Source: Candidatus Methylomirabilota bacterium (lineage in GTDB: Bacteria > Methylomirabilota > Methylomirabilia > Rokubacteriales > CSP1-6). Taken from it: 64,000 bases of DNA. Position 1 is the stretch's first letter. Every line of letters begins with the position of its first letter. The notes beneath the pieces are model-generated. The model saw only the letters and a program-made list of their open reading frames with translations, had not been told where the DNA came from and did not search any database. The translations under genes were made by a program, and so were the position numbers. Location of the stretch: the NCBI GenBank assembly GCA_035764725.1, contig DASTYT010000099.1:1-64000 (forward strand), in the 5' to 3' direction. Of the stretch, positions 1 through 8,542 are shown piece after piece.

Positions 1-11
1 CTGAAGCGCGC

Positions 12-1229
12 CTAACGGATCGCCCGCAGCCGCGGGGACGCCAGCAGAAGGAGCGCGTTCGCCGCGACCATCCCGCCGCCCACCAGCACCGCGAAGCGCG
101 CGTCGACCAGCGCGGCCAACACACCCGCGAGCAGGCCTCCCAGCGGCATGAGGTTCCAGCAGAGCGAGTAGAGGCTCATCACCCGCCCGCGGAGATGGTC
201 GGGCACGCGCTGCTGGAGATAGGTGCTGGTCTGGGTGAGGTAGAACGTGTTGCAGAAGCCCACCAGCACCAGGAGCGGCCACGCCATGCGGATGTGCGGC
301 GCATAGGCGAAGGCCATGAGGACGAAGCCGAGCGCGGCGGCGCCCGCGAAGAGCCACGGCCCGCGGCGCGTGATACGTTGCGCGACCGTCGCCACCGTGA
401 AGGTGGCGGAGAGCGCGCCGATCCCGTGCGCAGCCTGCAGGAGACCATAGCCGGTGGGCCCCATGCCGAAGTAGGTGTCGGCGAAGATGGGCAGCAGGGT
501 GAGATAGGACATCGCGAACAGGCTGTTGAAGAGTGACAGCCCGATCAAGCTCGCGAAGATCATGTTGCCGGCGACGAAGCTGAGCCCCGCCGCGAACTGG
601 CGCAGCACCCGCTGCCCGTCGGGGGTGCGGGGCGCGACCTCCAGTCTGATGCGGCTGTACAGGGCGAGTGCCGCGAAGGAGCCCGCGGCGGCCATGGCGA
701 AGCCCACCCACCCGCCGAAGGCGGCGATGAGGAGGCCGGTGATGGACGGCCCGATCATGCGCCCGGCCTGCCAGGGGATGGAGCCGAGCGCGATCGCATT
801 CGCCAGCCGAGCGCGGTCGATCAGCGACGGGACCAGGGACATGCGGCTCGGCTCGTCGAAGGCGCGGAAGATGTTGCTCAGCACGGCCAGGGTGAGGAGC
901 GCGCCGAGCCGCGCTCCGCCCAGCACGGTGAGCGCGAGGGCGACGCTCAGCGTGAGGGCGGTGAGGATCTGGGTGACGATGAGCAGCCGGAGGCGATTGA
1001 CACGGTCGGCCAGGACGCCGCCGAAGAGCTGGAACACGACCAGCGGCACGCCCTGGGCCAGGCCGAGATAGGCGAGCGCGAGCGGATCGCGCGTCACCTC
1101 CCAGACGATCCAGGCGAAGGTGACGTACTCCGCCCGGTGGCCGAGCACGTAACAGACGAGCCCGAGCCAGTAGTGGAGGTAGTTTCGCCCGCGCAGCGCG
1201 GAGAAGGTGGACGCCCCGGCGGTCGTCAC
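12..1229 (-). CDS. MFS transporter (MFS_3/EntS-like exporter type)
   Basis: Encodes a 405-aa inner-membrane protein with about twelve hydrophobic segments. The loop motif GGVLADRVNRLRLL after the second segment is the typical MFS motif A (GxxxDRxxRR), and RVPDHLRGRVMSLYS in the second half is typical of the MFS_3 exporter branch. The start is GTG at 1229. It is the last gene of a minus-strand run with the ThDP lyase, CaiB/BaiF transferase and enolase-superfamily gene, 21 bp after the latter. It could import or export the acid handled by that operon. Family assignment is firm; substrate is unknown. Confidence 0.85.
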   Translation of the reverse strand: MTTAGASTFSALRGRNYLHYWLGLVCYVLGHRAEYVTFAWIVWEVTRDPLALAYLGLAQGVPLVVFQLFGGVLADRVNRLRLLIVTQILTALTLSVALALTVLGGARLGALLTLAVLSNIFRAFDEPSRMSLVPSLIDRARLANAIALGSIPWQAGRMIGPSITGLLIAAFGGWVGFAMAAAGSFAALALYSRIRLEVAPRTPDGQRVLRQFAAGLSFVAGNMIFASLIGLSLFNSLFAMSYLTLLPIFADTYFGMGPTGYGLLQAAHGIGALSATFTVATVAQRITRRGPWLFAGAAALGFVLMAFAYAPHIRMAWPLLVLVGFCNTFYLTQTSTYLQQRVPDHLRGRVMSLYSLCWNLMPLGGLLAGVLAALVDARFAVLVGGGMVAANALLLLASPRLRAIR

Positions 1230-1250
1230 TGACGCGGGCGAGGTCTCGAG

Positions 1251-2366
1251 CTAGGCGCGATACGTCGCGTGGTCCACCGTCCACCGCGCGAGGAGATCGG
1301 GATCCGGCTCCTGCGCGATGCCCGGCACCGTCGAGGTCGCCACCTCGCCCCGCCCGCTCAGCACGATCTCGGGCTTGCCGAGGTCGTTCGTGTAGAAGTA
1401 CGAGGACGGGAAGATGTCGCCGGGATAGGTGAAGTTCGGCAGGGTCGCCAGCTCCGCACAGATCTGGCCGCCCACGCCGCTCTCCAGCATGCCGCCCACC
1501 CAGCAGGGGATGCCGTGCTCGGCGCAGAGGGCCTGGATGTCCCGCGAGGCGGCGAGCCCGCCCACGCGCGCCATCTTGATGTTGATCACACGGCAGGCGC
1601 CCAGCGCGATGGCCGCGCGCACGTGGGCGAGGCTCTGCGCGCTCTCGTCCAGGCACACCGGCGTCTCGATCTGCTTCTGGAGCGCGGCGTGGTTGACGAG
1701 GCTCGCGCCGTCGTCCTGGAGCGGCTGCTCGATCATGGCGAGGCGGTAACGGTCGAGCGAGCGGAACAGCGGCGCATCTGCGATGGTGTAGGCGGCGTTG
1801 CAGTCGATGTGGAAGGTGTGGTCGGGGAAGGTCGCCCGCACCGCGTCCACCATCTTCACGTCCCAGCCCGGGCGGAACTTGAGCTTGATGCGCGGGAAGC
1901 CGGCGTCGATCGCGCCCTGGACCTTCGCCATCAGCTCGTCCAGGGTGTCCTGCACGCCGAAGTCCGCGCCCACCTTCACGCGGTCGCCCTTGCCCCCGAG
2001 GGCCTCGTGGAGCGGCACGCCCAGGCGCTTGGCCTCCAGCACCCACCAGGCGATCTCGAGCGCGGCGCGCGCGAACTGATTGCCCTTCACGTCCGCGAGG
2101 CGCTCGAGCAGGGCCTCCGCGGAGTCCACCTGCTGGCCGATGACCTTGGGCGCCATGAGCTCGCGCACGGTGAGAAAGGCGGCGGCGGTGTACTCGGAGG
2201 AGTAGCCGGGGAACCACGGCGGGCAAGACTCGCCCCAGCCGTGGAGGCCGCCGCTCTCCATGCGCGTCAGGATGGTGTCGGTGGCGAGATGATCACCGTA
2301 CGACGTACGGAAGTTGATCGCGGTGGGGATGCGCACGCGGTAGATGTCGAGGCGGTCTATTCTCAT
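1251..2366 (-). CDS. Enolase-superfamily enzyme (mandelate racemase/muconate lactonizing group)
   Basis: A 371-aa TIM-barrel enzyme. The sequence shows the KxK catalytic pair at K161/K163, metal ligands D188, E213 and D240, and the second catalytic lysine K264 in the NIK motif. That is the layout of the muconate lactonizing enzyme/o-succinylbenzoate synthase/N-acylamino-acid racemase subgroup. The reaction starts with abstraction of a proton alpha to a carboxylate, giving racemisation, cycloisomerisation or dehydration. A Shine-Dalgarno GAGGAAA precedes ATG 2366, and the upstream CoA-transferase ends 9 bp away. No menaquinone genes are near, so MenC is unlikely here; a role on the operon's carboxylic acid substrate is inference. 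Confidence 0.82.
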   Translation of the reverse strand: MRIDRLDIYRVRIPTAINFRTSYGDHLATDTILTRMESGGLHGWGESCPPWFPGYSSEYTAAAFLTVRELMAPKVIGQQVDSAEALLERLADVKGNQFARAALEIAWWVLEAKRLGVPLHEALGGKGDRVKVGADFGVQDTLDELMAKVQGAIDAGFPRIKLKFRPGWDVKMVDAVRATFPDHTFHIDCNAAYTIADAPLFRSLDRYRLAMIEQPLQDDGASLVNHAALQKQIETPVCLDESAQSLAHVRAAIALGACRVINIKMARVGGLAASRDIQALCAEHGIPCWVGGMLESGVGGQICAELATLPNFTYPGDIFPSSYFYTNDLGKPEIVLSGRGEVATSTVPGIAQEPDPDLLARWTVDHATYRA

Positions 2367-2375
2367 GTGTTTTCC

Positions 2376-3572
2376 TCAGATGACGCCGTCGCGGCGCAGC
2401 GTGTCCAGCTCCGCGGTGTCGAGACCCAGGTGCTTGCCGTAGATCTCCGCGTTGTGCTCGCCGAGCAGCGGCGCCCGTGTCACCTCGGTGGGCGACTCGG
2501 ACATGCGCACCGGGTTGCCGGGCATGGGGTAGGGGCCGCGGCGCGGGTGCTCGAGGTCGGTGATGAAGCCGCGGGCGCGCAGATGCTTGTCGGCGAGCAC
2601 CTCGGTGGAGTCGAGCACGGCGCCGCAGGGGATGCCCTGGCCGGCGAGGATCTCGAGCACCTCATGCTTGTTCCGGTCCTTGGTCCACGCCTCGATCATG
2701 GCGTCCAGCTCGTCGATGAACGCGACGCGGTCGCGTCGGTCGGCGTAGCGCGGGTCGGAGCCGAGCTCGGGCCGGCCCACGATGCGGCACAAGGTCTTCC
2801 ACATCTCGACGGTGGCCACGTGGATGAACACATAGTCGTCGGGCCCGCCGCCCTTGCAGCGATAGAGGTTCGACGGCGCGGCGGTGGCCGAGCGGTTCCC
2901 CTGACGCCGTGCCGGCTTGCCGCTGGCGTAGGACTCCCGCAGGTGGATGCGCAGGAGGTTCACCACCGCGTCCTGCTGGGCCACCTCGATCTGCTGGCCA
3001 ACGCCGGTGGCCTGGCGCTGGATGATGGCGGCGAGGATGCCGATGGCGGCGTGGAGACCCGCGCCGGTGTCGGCGAGGCCGCCGATAGCCTTGGTGGGTG
3101 GGCCGTCGGGTGAGCCGGTCATACTCATGGCGCCCGCCATCGCCTGGGCGATCCACTCGAAGCTCTTGTAGCTCTCGTAGGGCCCGCCCGCGCCGAAGCC
3201 CTTCACGGAGACGCTGATGATGCGGGGATTCAGCTTCCGGAGCGCCTCGTAGCCGAGGCCCAGGCGGTCCATGGAGCCGGGGCCGAGATTCTCCACCACC
3301 ACGTCGGCGCTCTTGGCCATCTCCTCGAACATGGCGCGGCCGCGGGGCGACTTGAGGTTCAGCGTCACCGCCTTCTTGCACGAGTTCAGCAGCAGGAAGA
3401 ACCACGCGTCTTCACCACGCTTGTCGGAGAGCGCGGTCCGGCCGGGCTCGCCGTCGGGCGGCTCGATCTTGATGACCTCCGCGCCCAGCCACGCGAGCAT
3501 CTGGGTGCAGGAGGGGCCCGCCTCGTACTGAGTGAGGTCGAGCACGCGGATCCCGTCGAGGGCTCTGGACAT
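2376..3572 (-). CDS. CaiB/BaiF family CoA-transferase (class III, formyl-CoA transferase-like)
   Basis: A 398-aa class III CoA-transferase. The N-terminus has the family motif (VLDLTQYEAGPSCTQMLAWL) and the catalytic aspartate is D168 in GGLADTGAG, equivalent to Asp169 of formyl-CoA transferase. These enzymes move CoA between a donor acyl-CoA and a carboxylic acid through an aspartyl-CoA anhydride. It lies 16 bp downstream of a ThDP enzyme of the oxalyl-CoA decarboxylase/2-hydroxyacyl-CoA lyase family, the usual partner in oxalate or 2-hydroxyacid breakdown. Which acid is activated cannot be read from the sequence. Confidence 0.88.
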   Translation of the reverse strand: MSRALDGIRVLDLTQYEAGPSCTQMLAWLGAEVIKIEPPDGEPGRTALSDKRGEDAWFFLLLNSCKKAVTLNLKSPRGRAMFEEMAKSADVVVENLGPGSMDRLGLGYEALRKLNPRIISVSVKGFGAGGPYESYKSFEWIAQAMAGAMSMTGSPDGPPTKAIGGLADTGAGLHAAIGILAAIIQRQATGVGQQIEVAQQDAVVNLLRIHLRESYASGKPARRQGNRSATAAPSNLYRCKGGGPDDYVFIHVATVEMWKTLCRIVGRPELGSDPRYADRRDRVAFIDELDAMIEAWTKDRNKHEVLEILAGQGIPCGAVLDSTEVLADKHLRARGFITDLEHPRRGPYPMPGNPVRMSESPTEVTRAPLLGEHNAEIYGKHLGLDTAELDTLRRDGVI

Positions 3573-3588
3573 GGCGGGCCTCCGCGCC

Positions 3589-5235
3589 TTACGTCGTGTA
3601 CGCCGAGAAGCGCACGGTCTGGGCGCGCGCCTTCGAGTCCGTGATCACGTTGACCACCGCGGGCTTGCCGGAGGCGAAGGCGCGCTCCAGCGCGGGGCGG
3701 ATGTCGTGGGGCTTCTCGACGAACTCGCCGTGCGCACCCAGCTCCTGCGCCACGCGGTCATAGCGCGTGTGGCCAAGGTTGCGCCCGGGCTTGGGGAGCG
3801 GCCGCGTCCACGGCGCGTCCGCCGTCCAGCCGCCGTTGTTGCTGATGACCACCACCACCGGGATCTTGTGGCGCACCGCCGTGTCGATCTCCATGGCGTT
3901 GATGCCGTAGGAGCCGTCGCCGTGCAGCACCAGCACCTGGGTGTCGGGCTTGGCCACCTTCGCGCCCACCCCGAAGGGCAGGCCGACGCCCATCGTTCCA
4001 AAGGCTCCAGAGTTCAGGCGATGTCCCGCGGTGTAGGTGGGGATGGCCTGACGGCCGTAGTTGAGGATCTCCTGGCCGTCCACCACCAGGAGGCCGTCGC
4101 GCCGCATGAAGTCGCGCACCTCCTTGCAGAGGCGCAGGGGGTGAATCGGCGTCTGCTCCACCGACATCGCCTTGTCCTGCTCGGCGCCCTTCTCGGCATC
4201 CAGCGTCCGGAGCTTGCCCGTCCAGGCGGCGTAGCGCTTGGGCGAGAGCTTGCCCTCGGCTTCCGCGCCGAGCTGCTCCAGCACCGCCCGGGCGTCGCCC
4301 GCGATCGGCACGTCGACGGCGCGGTTGTGGCCGAGCTGCGTGGGGTTGATGTCCACGTGAATGACCTTGAGGTCGGGGCCGAAGCGCGGCGGCCGGCCGA
4401 ACTGGATCATCCAGTTGAAGCGCGTGCCCACGACCAGCACCACATCCGCCTCGGTGAACGCCTTGCTCCGCGCGTTCAGGAATGCGAGCGCGTGATCCTC
4501 GGGGATGAGGCCGCGCGAGATCGGCGTGGTGTAGAAGGGGATGCCGGCCGCCTCCACGAAGGCCTGGAGCGCGGCGGCGCCATCCGACCACCACACCCCG
4601 CTGCCCGCGATGACCACCGGGCGCTCGGCCTTGGCCAGGAGCGCCACCGCCTCGCGGATGGCGCCGGGGTCGCCGAGCGTGCGCGGCGCCGGCTTCCATG
4701 GGCCGGGATAGCGCATCTGCTCCTCCTCGACCTTCTCGCCGAGGATGTCGCCGGGCATGTCGATGTACACCGGGCCCGGCCGGCCCGTGGTGGCCTGGCG
4801 GAAGGCGGTGTCCACGATCTCGGGAATGCGCTTGGCGTCGTAGATGCGCTCCGTCCACTTGGTGATGGGCTTCATGAGCGCGACCTGGTCCACCTCCTGG
4901 AAGGCCTCCATCCCGAGGAACACGCGCGGGCTCGAGCCGCCGATGGCGACCAGCGGCGCGCAGTCGGTCCAGGCATTGGCCACGCCGGTCGCGAGGTTGA
5001 TGGCGCCCGGGCCCGAGCACGCCATGGCCACGCCAGGCCGGCGGGTGACGCGCGTCCACGCGTGCGCGGCCAGGGCGGCCGCCTGCTCGTGGCGCGTGTC
5101 GATGGCGCGGATGCCGAGCTTGATGCAGGCGGCCTCGGTCTCCAGCATGGGCCCGCCCATCAGGTAGAACATCGTGTCGACACCCTGCGAGCGCAGGGAC
5201 TGCGCCAGCACCTCGGATCCCGTGATCGTGGCCAT
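3589..5235 (-). CDS. Thiamine diphosphate enzyme, oxalyl-CoA decarboxylase/2-hydroxyacyl-CoA lyase family
   Basis: A 548-aa three-domain ThDP enzyme: N-terminal PYR domain with the catalytic glutamate E50 in DTRHEQ, a central domain at roughly 190-325, and a C-terminal PP domain with the GDG (439-441) to NN (466-467) cofactor motif. Length and the DTRHEQAAALAAHAW region resemble oxalyl-CoA decarboxylase and 2-hydroxyacyl-CoA lyase more than acetolactate synthase. It is first in the minus-strand operon and precedes a CaiB/BaiF CoA-transferase, which fits cleavage of a CoA ester. Shine-Dalgarno AAAGGA before ATG 5235 and a promoter at 5283-5311. An acetolactate-synthase-like activity is a less likely alternative. 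Confidence 0.82.
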   Translation of the reverse strand: MATITGSEVLAQSLRSQGVDTMFYLMGGPMLETEAACIKLGIRAIDTRHEQAAALAAHAWTRVTRRPGVAMACSGPGAINLATGVANAWTDCAPLVAIGGSSPRVFLGMEAFQEVDQVALMKPITKWTERIYDAKRIPEIVDTAFRQATTGRPGPVYIDMPGDILGEKVEEEQMRYPGPWKPAPRTLGDPGAIREAVALLAKAERPVVIAGSGVWWSDGAAALQAFVEAAGIPFYTTPISRGLIPEDHALAFLNARSKAFTEADVVLVVGTRFNWMIQFGRPPRFGPDLKVIHVDINPTQLGHNRAVDVPIAGDARAVLEQLGAEAEGKLSPKRYAAWTGKLRTLDAEKGAEQDKAMSVEQTPIHPLRLCKEVRDFMRRDGLLVVDGQEILNYGRQAIPTYTAGHRLNSGAFGTMGVGLPFGVGAKVAKPDTQVLVLHGDGSYGINAMEIDTAVRHKIPVVVVISNNGGWTADAPWTRPLPKPGRNLGHTRYDRVAQELGAHGEFVEKPHDIRPALERAFASGKPAVVNVITDSKARAQTVRFSAYTT

Positions 5236-5282
5236 GACCAGTCCTTTCGGGAGGTTGGACGGGCACCGCTCGGACGAGAGCG

Positions 5283-5311
5283 ATTCTACGGGGGCATGCG
5301 ATGGGGGTCAA
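5283..5311 (-). promoter_or_regulatory. Sigma70-type promoter of the ThDP lyase operon
   Basis: On the minus strand TTGACC (5306-5311) and TAGAAT (5283-5288) are separated by exactly 17 bases. Transcription would start near 5276, about 40 bases before ATG 5235, leaving room for the AAAGGA Shine-Dalgarno. Confidence 0.6.
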
Positions 5312-5358
5312 TGCGCGGGCCGTCCGCATTCGCGTACACTCGGGTGCGGGAGGACGGC

Positions 5359-5751
5359 ATGGAACAGCGCACCCACGAGAAGATCGCCGCGCATCTGTGC
5401 GGAACGCCGCTCGCGATTTCGGAGGGCCGGGCCCGCGTGGCCCTGGAGGTGAGCGCCGAGATGGCCGCCGACGGCCGCGGCCTCGCCCACGGCGGCTTCA
5501 CTTTCGGCCTGGCGGACTACGCGGCGATGCTGGCGGTGAACGAGCCCACCGTGGTGCTGGCCGGCGCCACGCTGAAGTTCCTCGGTCCCGTGGTGGTCGG
5601 CGACCGCGTGGAAGCCGAGGCCGTCGTCGATCGGCAGGAAGGTAAGAAGCGCTGGGTGAAGGTGACGGTGCGGCGCGCGGGCCAGCCGGTGCTGGAAGGC
5701 GAGCTCTTCGCCGTCGTGCCCGACCGCCACATCCTCGACGGGAAAGGGTAG
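5359..5751 (+). CDS. Hotdog-fold thioesterase (PaaI-like)
   Basis: A 130-aa single-domain hotdog protein. The central GLAHGGFTFGLADYAAMLAV segment is the typical catalytic helix region (HGG), followed by the beta-strands and a second element with GPVVVGDRVEAEA. Such proteins hydrolyse acyl-CoA or aryl-CoA esters in the cytoplasm. A GGGAGGA Shine-Dalgarno lies about 7 bases before ATG 5359. It is divergent from the CoA-transferase/ThDP operon and convergent with a second, fused thioesterase gene, so a role in clearing acyl-CoA intermediates is plausible. The substrate is unknown. Confidence 0.8.
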   Translation: MEQRTHEKIAAHLCGTPLAISEGRARVALEVSAEMAADGRGLAHGGFTFGLADYAAMLAVNEPTVVLAGATLKFLGPVVVGDRVEAEAVVDRQEGKKRWVKVTVRRAGQPVLEGELFAVVPDRHILDGKG

Positions 5752-5776
5752 CCGTCGCCTGCCGCGGCGAGCCTCC

Positions 5777-7291
5777 TCACTCCGCTCCGAGCGCGAACAG
5801 CGGCCACTCGCCGGGAACGCCCTTGAGCGCGTGAAGGCCGCGATCCTGGAAGCGCAGACCCGACCCGATCGCGAGATCCTTCACGGTGCCGGAGACGAGA
5901 ATCTCGCCCGGCGCCGCTTGCGCCTGGATGCGGGCGCCGATGTGCACGGCGAGCCCCGTGAGCGAGCGCCCCTGCAGCTCGCACTCGCCGGTGTGGACAC
6001 CGACGCGTACGTCGACTCCGAGACGCTTCACGCTGTCGCGCACGCCACGGGCGCACTCCAGCGCGCGGGCGGGCGAGTCGAAGCGCACGAAGAACCCATC
6101 GCCCGCGGTGTCGATCTCGACGCCCTCGCAGCGGAGGATGTGACTCCGCACGTCACTACGATGCTCGGCGAGCAGCGCACGCCAGCGCGCATCGCCCAGA
6201 TTCGCGGCGCGCTCGGTGGACCCGACGATGTCGGTGAACAGCAGGGTCGCGAGAACGCGTTTGGACTCGGCCGACTTGCGCCGCTGTCGCCGGGACTCGT
6301 CGATGATCTGGCCGGTCCCCTGCGCGGAGGCGGCGAGCGCCCCAGCGGCGTCGTAGAGCTGCACGTCGGCGGTCACCAGATTGCGATCGCGGAGCCGCCC
6401 GGTGACCTCCGCGCGCAGCCGCCTACCGTCGGCGGGCAGCGCGCGAAATAGGTAGTTCGAATGCGTCAGACCGACGAACGACTGGCCGGGCTGCAGGAGC
6501 CTCCAGGCGGTGGTCAGCGTCGCCGTGTTCGCCAGCGCCGCGATCGCCCCCGGCGCGATCGAGCGTGAGAACCCGCACAGCCACTCACTCGCGGGCATGC
6601 TCATCGTCAGGCTCTGCTCCGTCTTTGATTCGACGCGGACCCCGATCAGCTCGGAGAAGGGCGGGATCAACCGACCCTCGAGGTAGGCGTCGAGCAGCGC
6701 GAGGTTGTCTCGGCCGTCCGTCGACGTGACCTCGCCCTTCACCGCCCTCAGATACGGATCGGGAGTCGCGTAGGCCGCCTCCTCCACCGGGCGGAGCACC
6801 TCGGGCGGGGGCGGCGGCGGGGGCTCGACCGCTCGTATCTCGCACTGGCTGCTGCCCTGGGCGACTCGGCGACCCTGCGGATCCTCGATCTCGACTTCCA
6901 CGGCGATGAAGAACCGGCTTGCGTTCGCCACGCGTGCGCGGACGAGCAGGTTGCCGGGTTGAACACGGGCCGGCCGGAAGTAATTGAGCGCCAGTGTGAT
7001 GGGCTCCGCGTCCAGTCCGGGCGCCAGCGTGGTCGTGGCGGCGCCGGTGACGGCGGCTTCGGTGAGGATGGAAATCTCCAGCTCCCCCGAGGCCAGCCCC
7101 AGCCATCCCGTGGCCGGCATGATCCAGGTTCCGGAGCCCGGTCCCACATGCGCCGGACGGATCCCCAAGAGGCGCGTGAGTGGAGGGGACGGCAGCTGAC
7201 CGAGGCTGAGGGCGCGAATACGTTCGATCCCCGGCAATGCCCAGAACCACGCCGGGGGAACTTGCCCTCGCGCCGGTTCCTCGATGATCAC
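5777..7291 (-). CDS. Double-hotdog thioesterase fused to a class III adenylate/guanylate cyclase domain
   Basis: A 504-aa fusion. Residues about 30-155 and 175-330 look like two acyl-CoA thioesterase/PaaI hotdog domains joined by a run of prolines (157-163). Residues about 345-504 form a class III nucleotide cyclase domain. In the cyclase, metal aspartates D354 (FTDIVGS) and D398 (AGDGF) are kept, as is R454. The adenine-selecting lysine position is D394 and the asparagine of the transition-state pair is H450, changes common in a large bacterial cyclase subgroup. No membrane segments. The start is GTG 7291, 39 bp after the upstream PLP gene. The architecture suggests an acyl-CoA-sensing cyclase; that is inference, and cyclase activity is unproven. 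Confidence 0.78.
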   Translation of the reverse strand: MIIEEPARGQVPPAWFWALPGIERIRALSLGQLPSPPLTRLLGIRPAHVGPGSGTWIMPATGWLGLASGELEISILTEAAVTGAATTTLAPGLDAEPITLALNYFRPARVQPGNLLVRARVANASRFFIAVEVEIEDPQGRRVAQGSSQCEIRAVEPPPPPPPEVLRPVEEAAYATPDPYLRAVKGEVTSTDGRDNLALLDAYLEGRLIPPFSELIGVRVESKTEQSLTMSMPASEWLCGFSRSIAPGAIAALANTATLTTAWRLLQPGQSFVGLTHSNYLFRALPADGRRLRAEVTGRLRDRNLVTADVQLYDAAGALAASAQGTGQIIDESRRQRRKSAESKRVLATLLFTDIVGSTERAANLGDARWRALLAEHRSDVRSHILRCEGVEIDTAGDGFFVRFDSPARALECARGVRDSVKRLGVDVRVGVHTGECELQGRSLTGLAVHIGARIQAQAAPGEILVSGTVKDLAIGSGLRFQDRGLHALKGVPGEWPLFALGAE

Positions 7292-7330
7292 GGCGGACAG
7301 GGTGTGGGCGAGCGTTTCGCCGTCGTGAGG

Positions 7331-8542
7331 CTAGACGCCCGCGAAGGCGCGGTCGAGGGCCTGCGCGAGGTCGGCGACCAGGTCGTCGGCGTCCTCGATG
7401 CCCACGGAGTAGCGGATCAGGTTGTCCTTGATCCCGATCTCCAGGCGCTCCTCGGTGGTGAGCTCGTAGAAGCTCATGATGGCGGGCTGCTCGATGAGCG
7501 TCTCCACGCCACCGAGCGACACCGCGAGGTGGGGGATCCGGCAGGCGTCGACCACGCGCGACGCCGCGTCCAGATCGCCCTTCACCTCGAAGGACACCAC
7601 GCCGCCGTAGCCGCGCATCTGCCGCTTGGCCACCGCGTGCTCGCGGTGGCTGGGCAGGCCGGGGTAGTGGACGGCGGCGACCTTCGGATGCCCGGCGAGG
7701 AATTCCGCGACCGTCTGGGCGTTGGCGTTCTGGCGCTCGATGCGCAGCGCGAAGGTCTTGATGCCGCGGACCAGGAGGTAGGCGGCGAAGGGATCGACGA
7801 TGGCGCCGGTGATGCCCTGCAGCGAGCGCACCGCGCCCACCAGATCCCGCGAGCCCAGGATGGCGCCGGCGAGGAGGTCGTTGTGGCCGCCGAGATACTT
7901 GGTGGCCGAGTGCATCACGAGGTCCACGCCCCACTCGAGCGGCCGCACGTTGTATGGCGTGGCGAACGTCGCGTCGATCACCGTCTTGACGCGGTGCTTG
8001 CGCCCGATGGCGGCGAAGCGCTCGAGGTCCAGCACGCGGTTGTAGGGATTGGTCGGCGACTCGCTCAGCAGCACCCGGGTCGTCGGGCGGATGGCGTCCT
8101 CCAGCGCCTCGTAGTCGCCCGCGGGCACCGTGGACACCTCGATGCCATAGCGCGCGAGCGTCTGGTTGAGGAACTGCCGCGTGCGCCGGTAGCTGTCATC
8201 CGTCACCACCGCGTGGGTCCCCCGCGAGAGCATGGCGAAGAGCGCGGTGGTCATGGCGGCCATGCCGCTCGAGAAGAGCAGGCAGTCGCCCGCGCCCTCC
8301 AGCGCCGCGAGCTTGGCCTCGGCGATCTTCTGCGTGGGGTTGCCGTAGCGCCCATACTCGACGCGCTCGATCTTGCCGTCGAAGTGGTCCTTCAGCTCCT
8401 GGGTGTTGGCGAAGGTGAAGGTGGCGGTCTGGATGATGGGAGTGGCGAGCGAGTTGGCGGGCTTGGGCCGGGGCTCGCCGCCGTGCACGGACAGCGTGCT
8501 GGGCCCCAGCGGCTTCTGCGGCGGCTCGACGGGGTCGGGCAT
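7331..8542 (-). CDS. Cys/Met metabolism PLP-dependent enzyme (cystathionine gamma-synthase/lyase family)
   Basis: A 403-aa fold-type I PLP enzyme. The PLP lysine is K215 in SATKYLGGH, and the family signature regions YGRYGNPT (63-70) and SSGMAA (91-96) are present. Members include cystathionine gamma-synthase, cystathionine gamma-/beta-lyase and O-acetylhomoserine sulfhydrylase. Its ATG overlaps the stop of threonine synthase by one base (TGATG at 8540-8544), so the two are translationally coupled. O-phosphohomoserine or an acyl-homoserine is the branch point between threonine and methionine, so a role in transsulfuration to methionine is reasonable. The exact reaction cannot be fixed from sequence. 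Confidence 0.85.
   Translation of the reverse strand: MPDPVEPPQKPLGPSTLSVHGGEPRPKPANSLATPIIQTATFTFANTQELKDHFDGKIERVEYGRYGNPTQKIAEAKLAALEGAGDCLLFSSGMAAMTTALFAMLSRGTHAVVTDDSYRRTRQFLNQTLARYGIEVSTVPAGDYEALEDAIRPTTRVLLSESPTNPYNRVLDLERFAAIGRKHRVKTVIDATFATPYNVRPLEWGVDLVMHSATKYLGGHNDLLAGAILGSRDLVGAVRSLQGITGAIVDPFAAYLLVRGIKTFALRIERQNANAQTVAEFLAGHPKVAAVHYPGLPSHREHAVAKRQMRGYGGVVSFEVKGDLDAASRVVDACRIPHLAVSLGGVETLIEQPAIMSFYELTTEERLEIGIKDNLIRYSVGIEDADDLVADLAQALDRAFAGV

Noticed and set aside
1251..2366. MenC (o-succinylbenzoate synthase) of menaquinone synthesis
   Set aside because: Active-site layout is compatible, but no other men gene is near and the operon partners point to CoA-ester catabolism.
3532..5751. 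Long plus-strand frame ending in the hotdog thioesterase
   Set aside because: Only the last 130 codons (from ATG 5359, with Shine-Dalgarno) resemble a protein family; the rest is antisense to the ThDP lyase.
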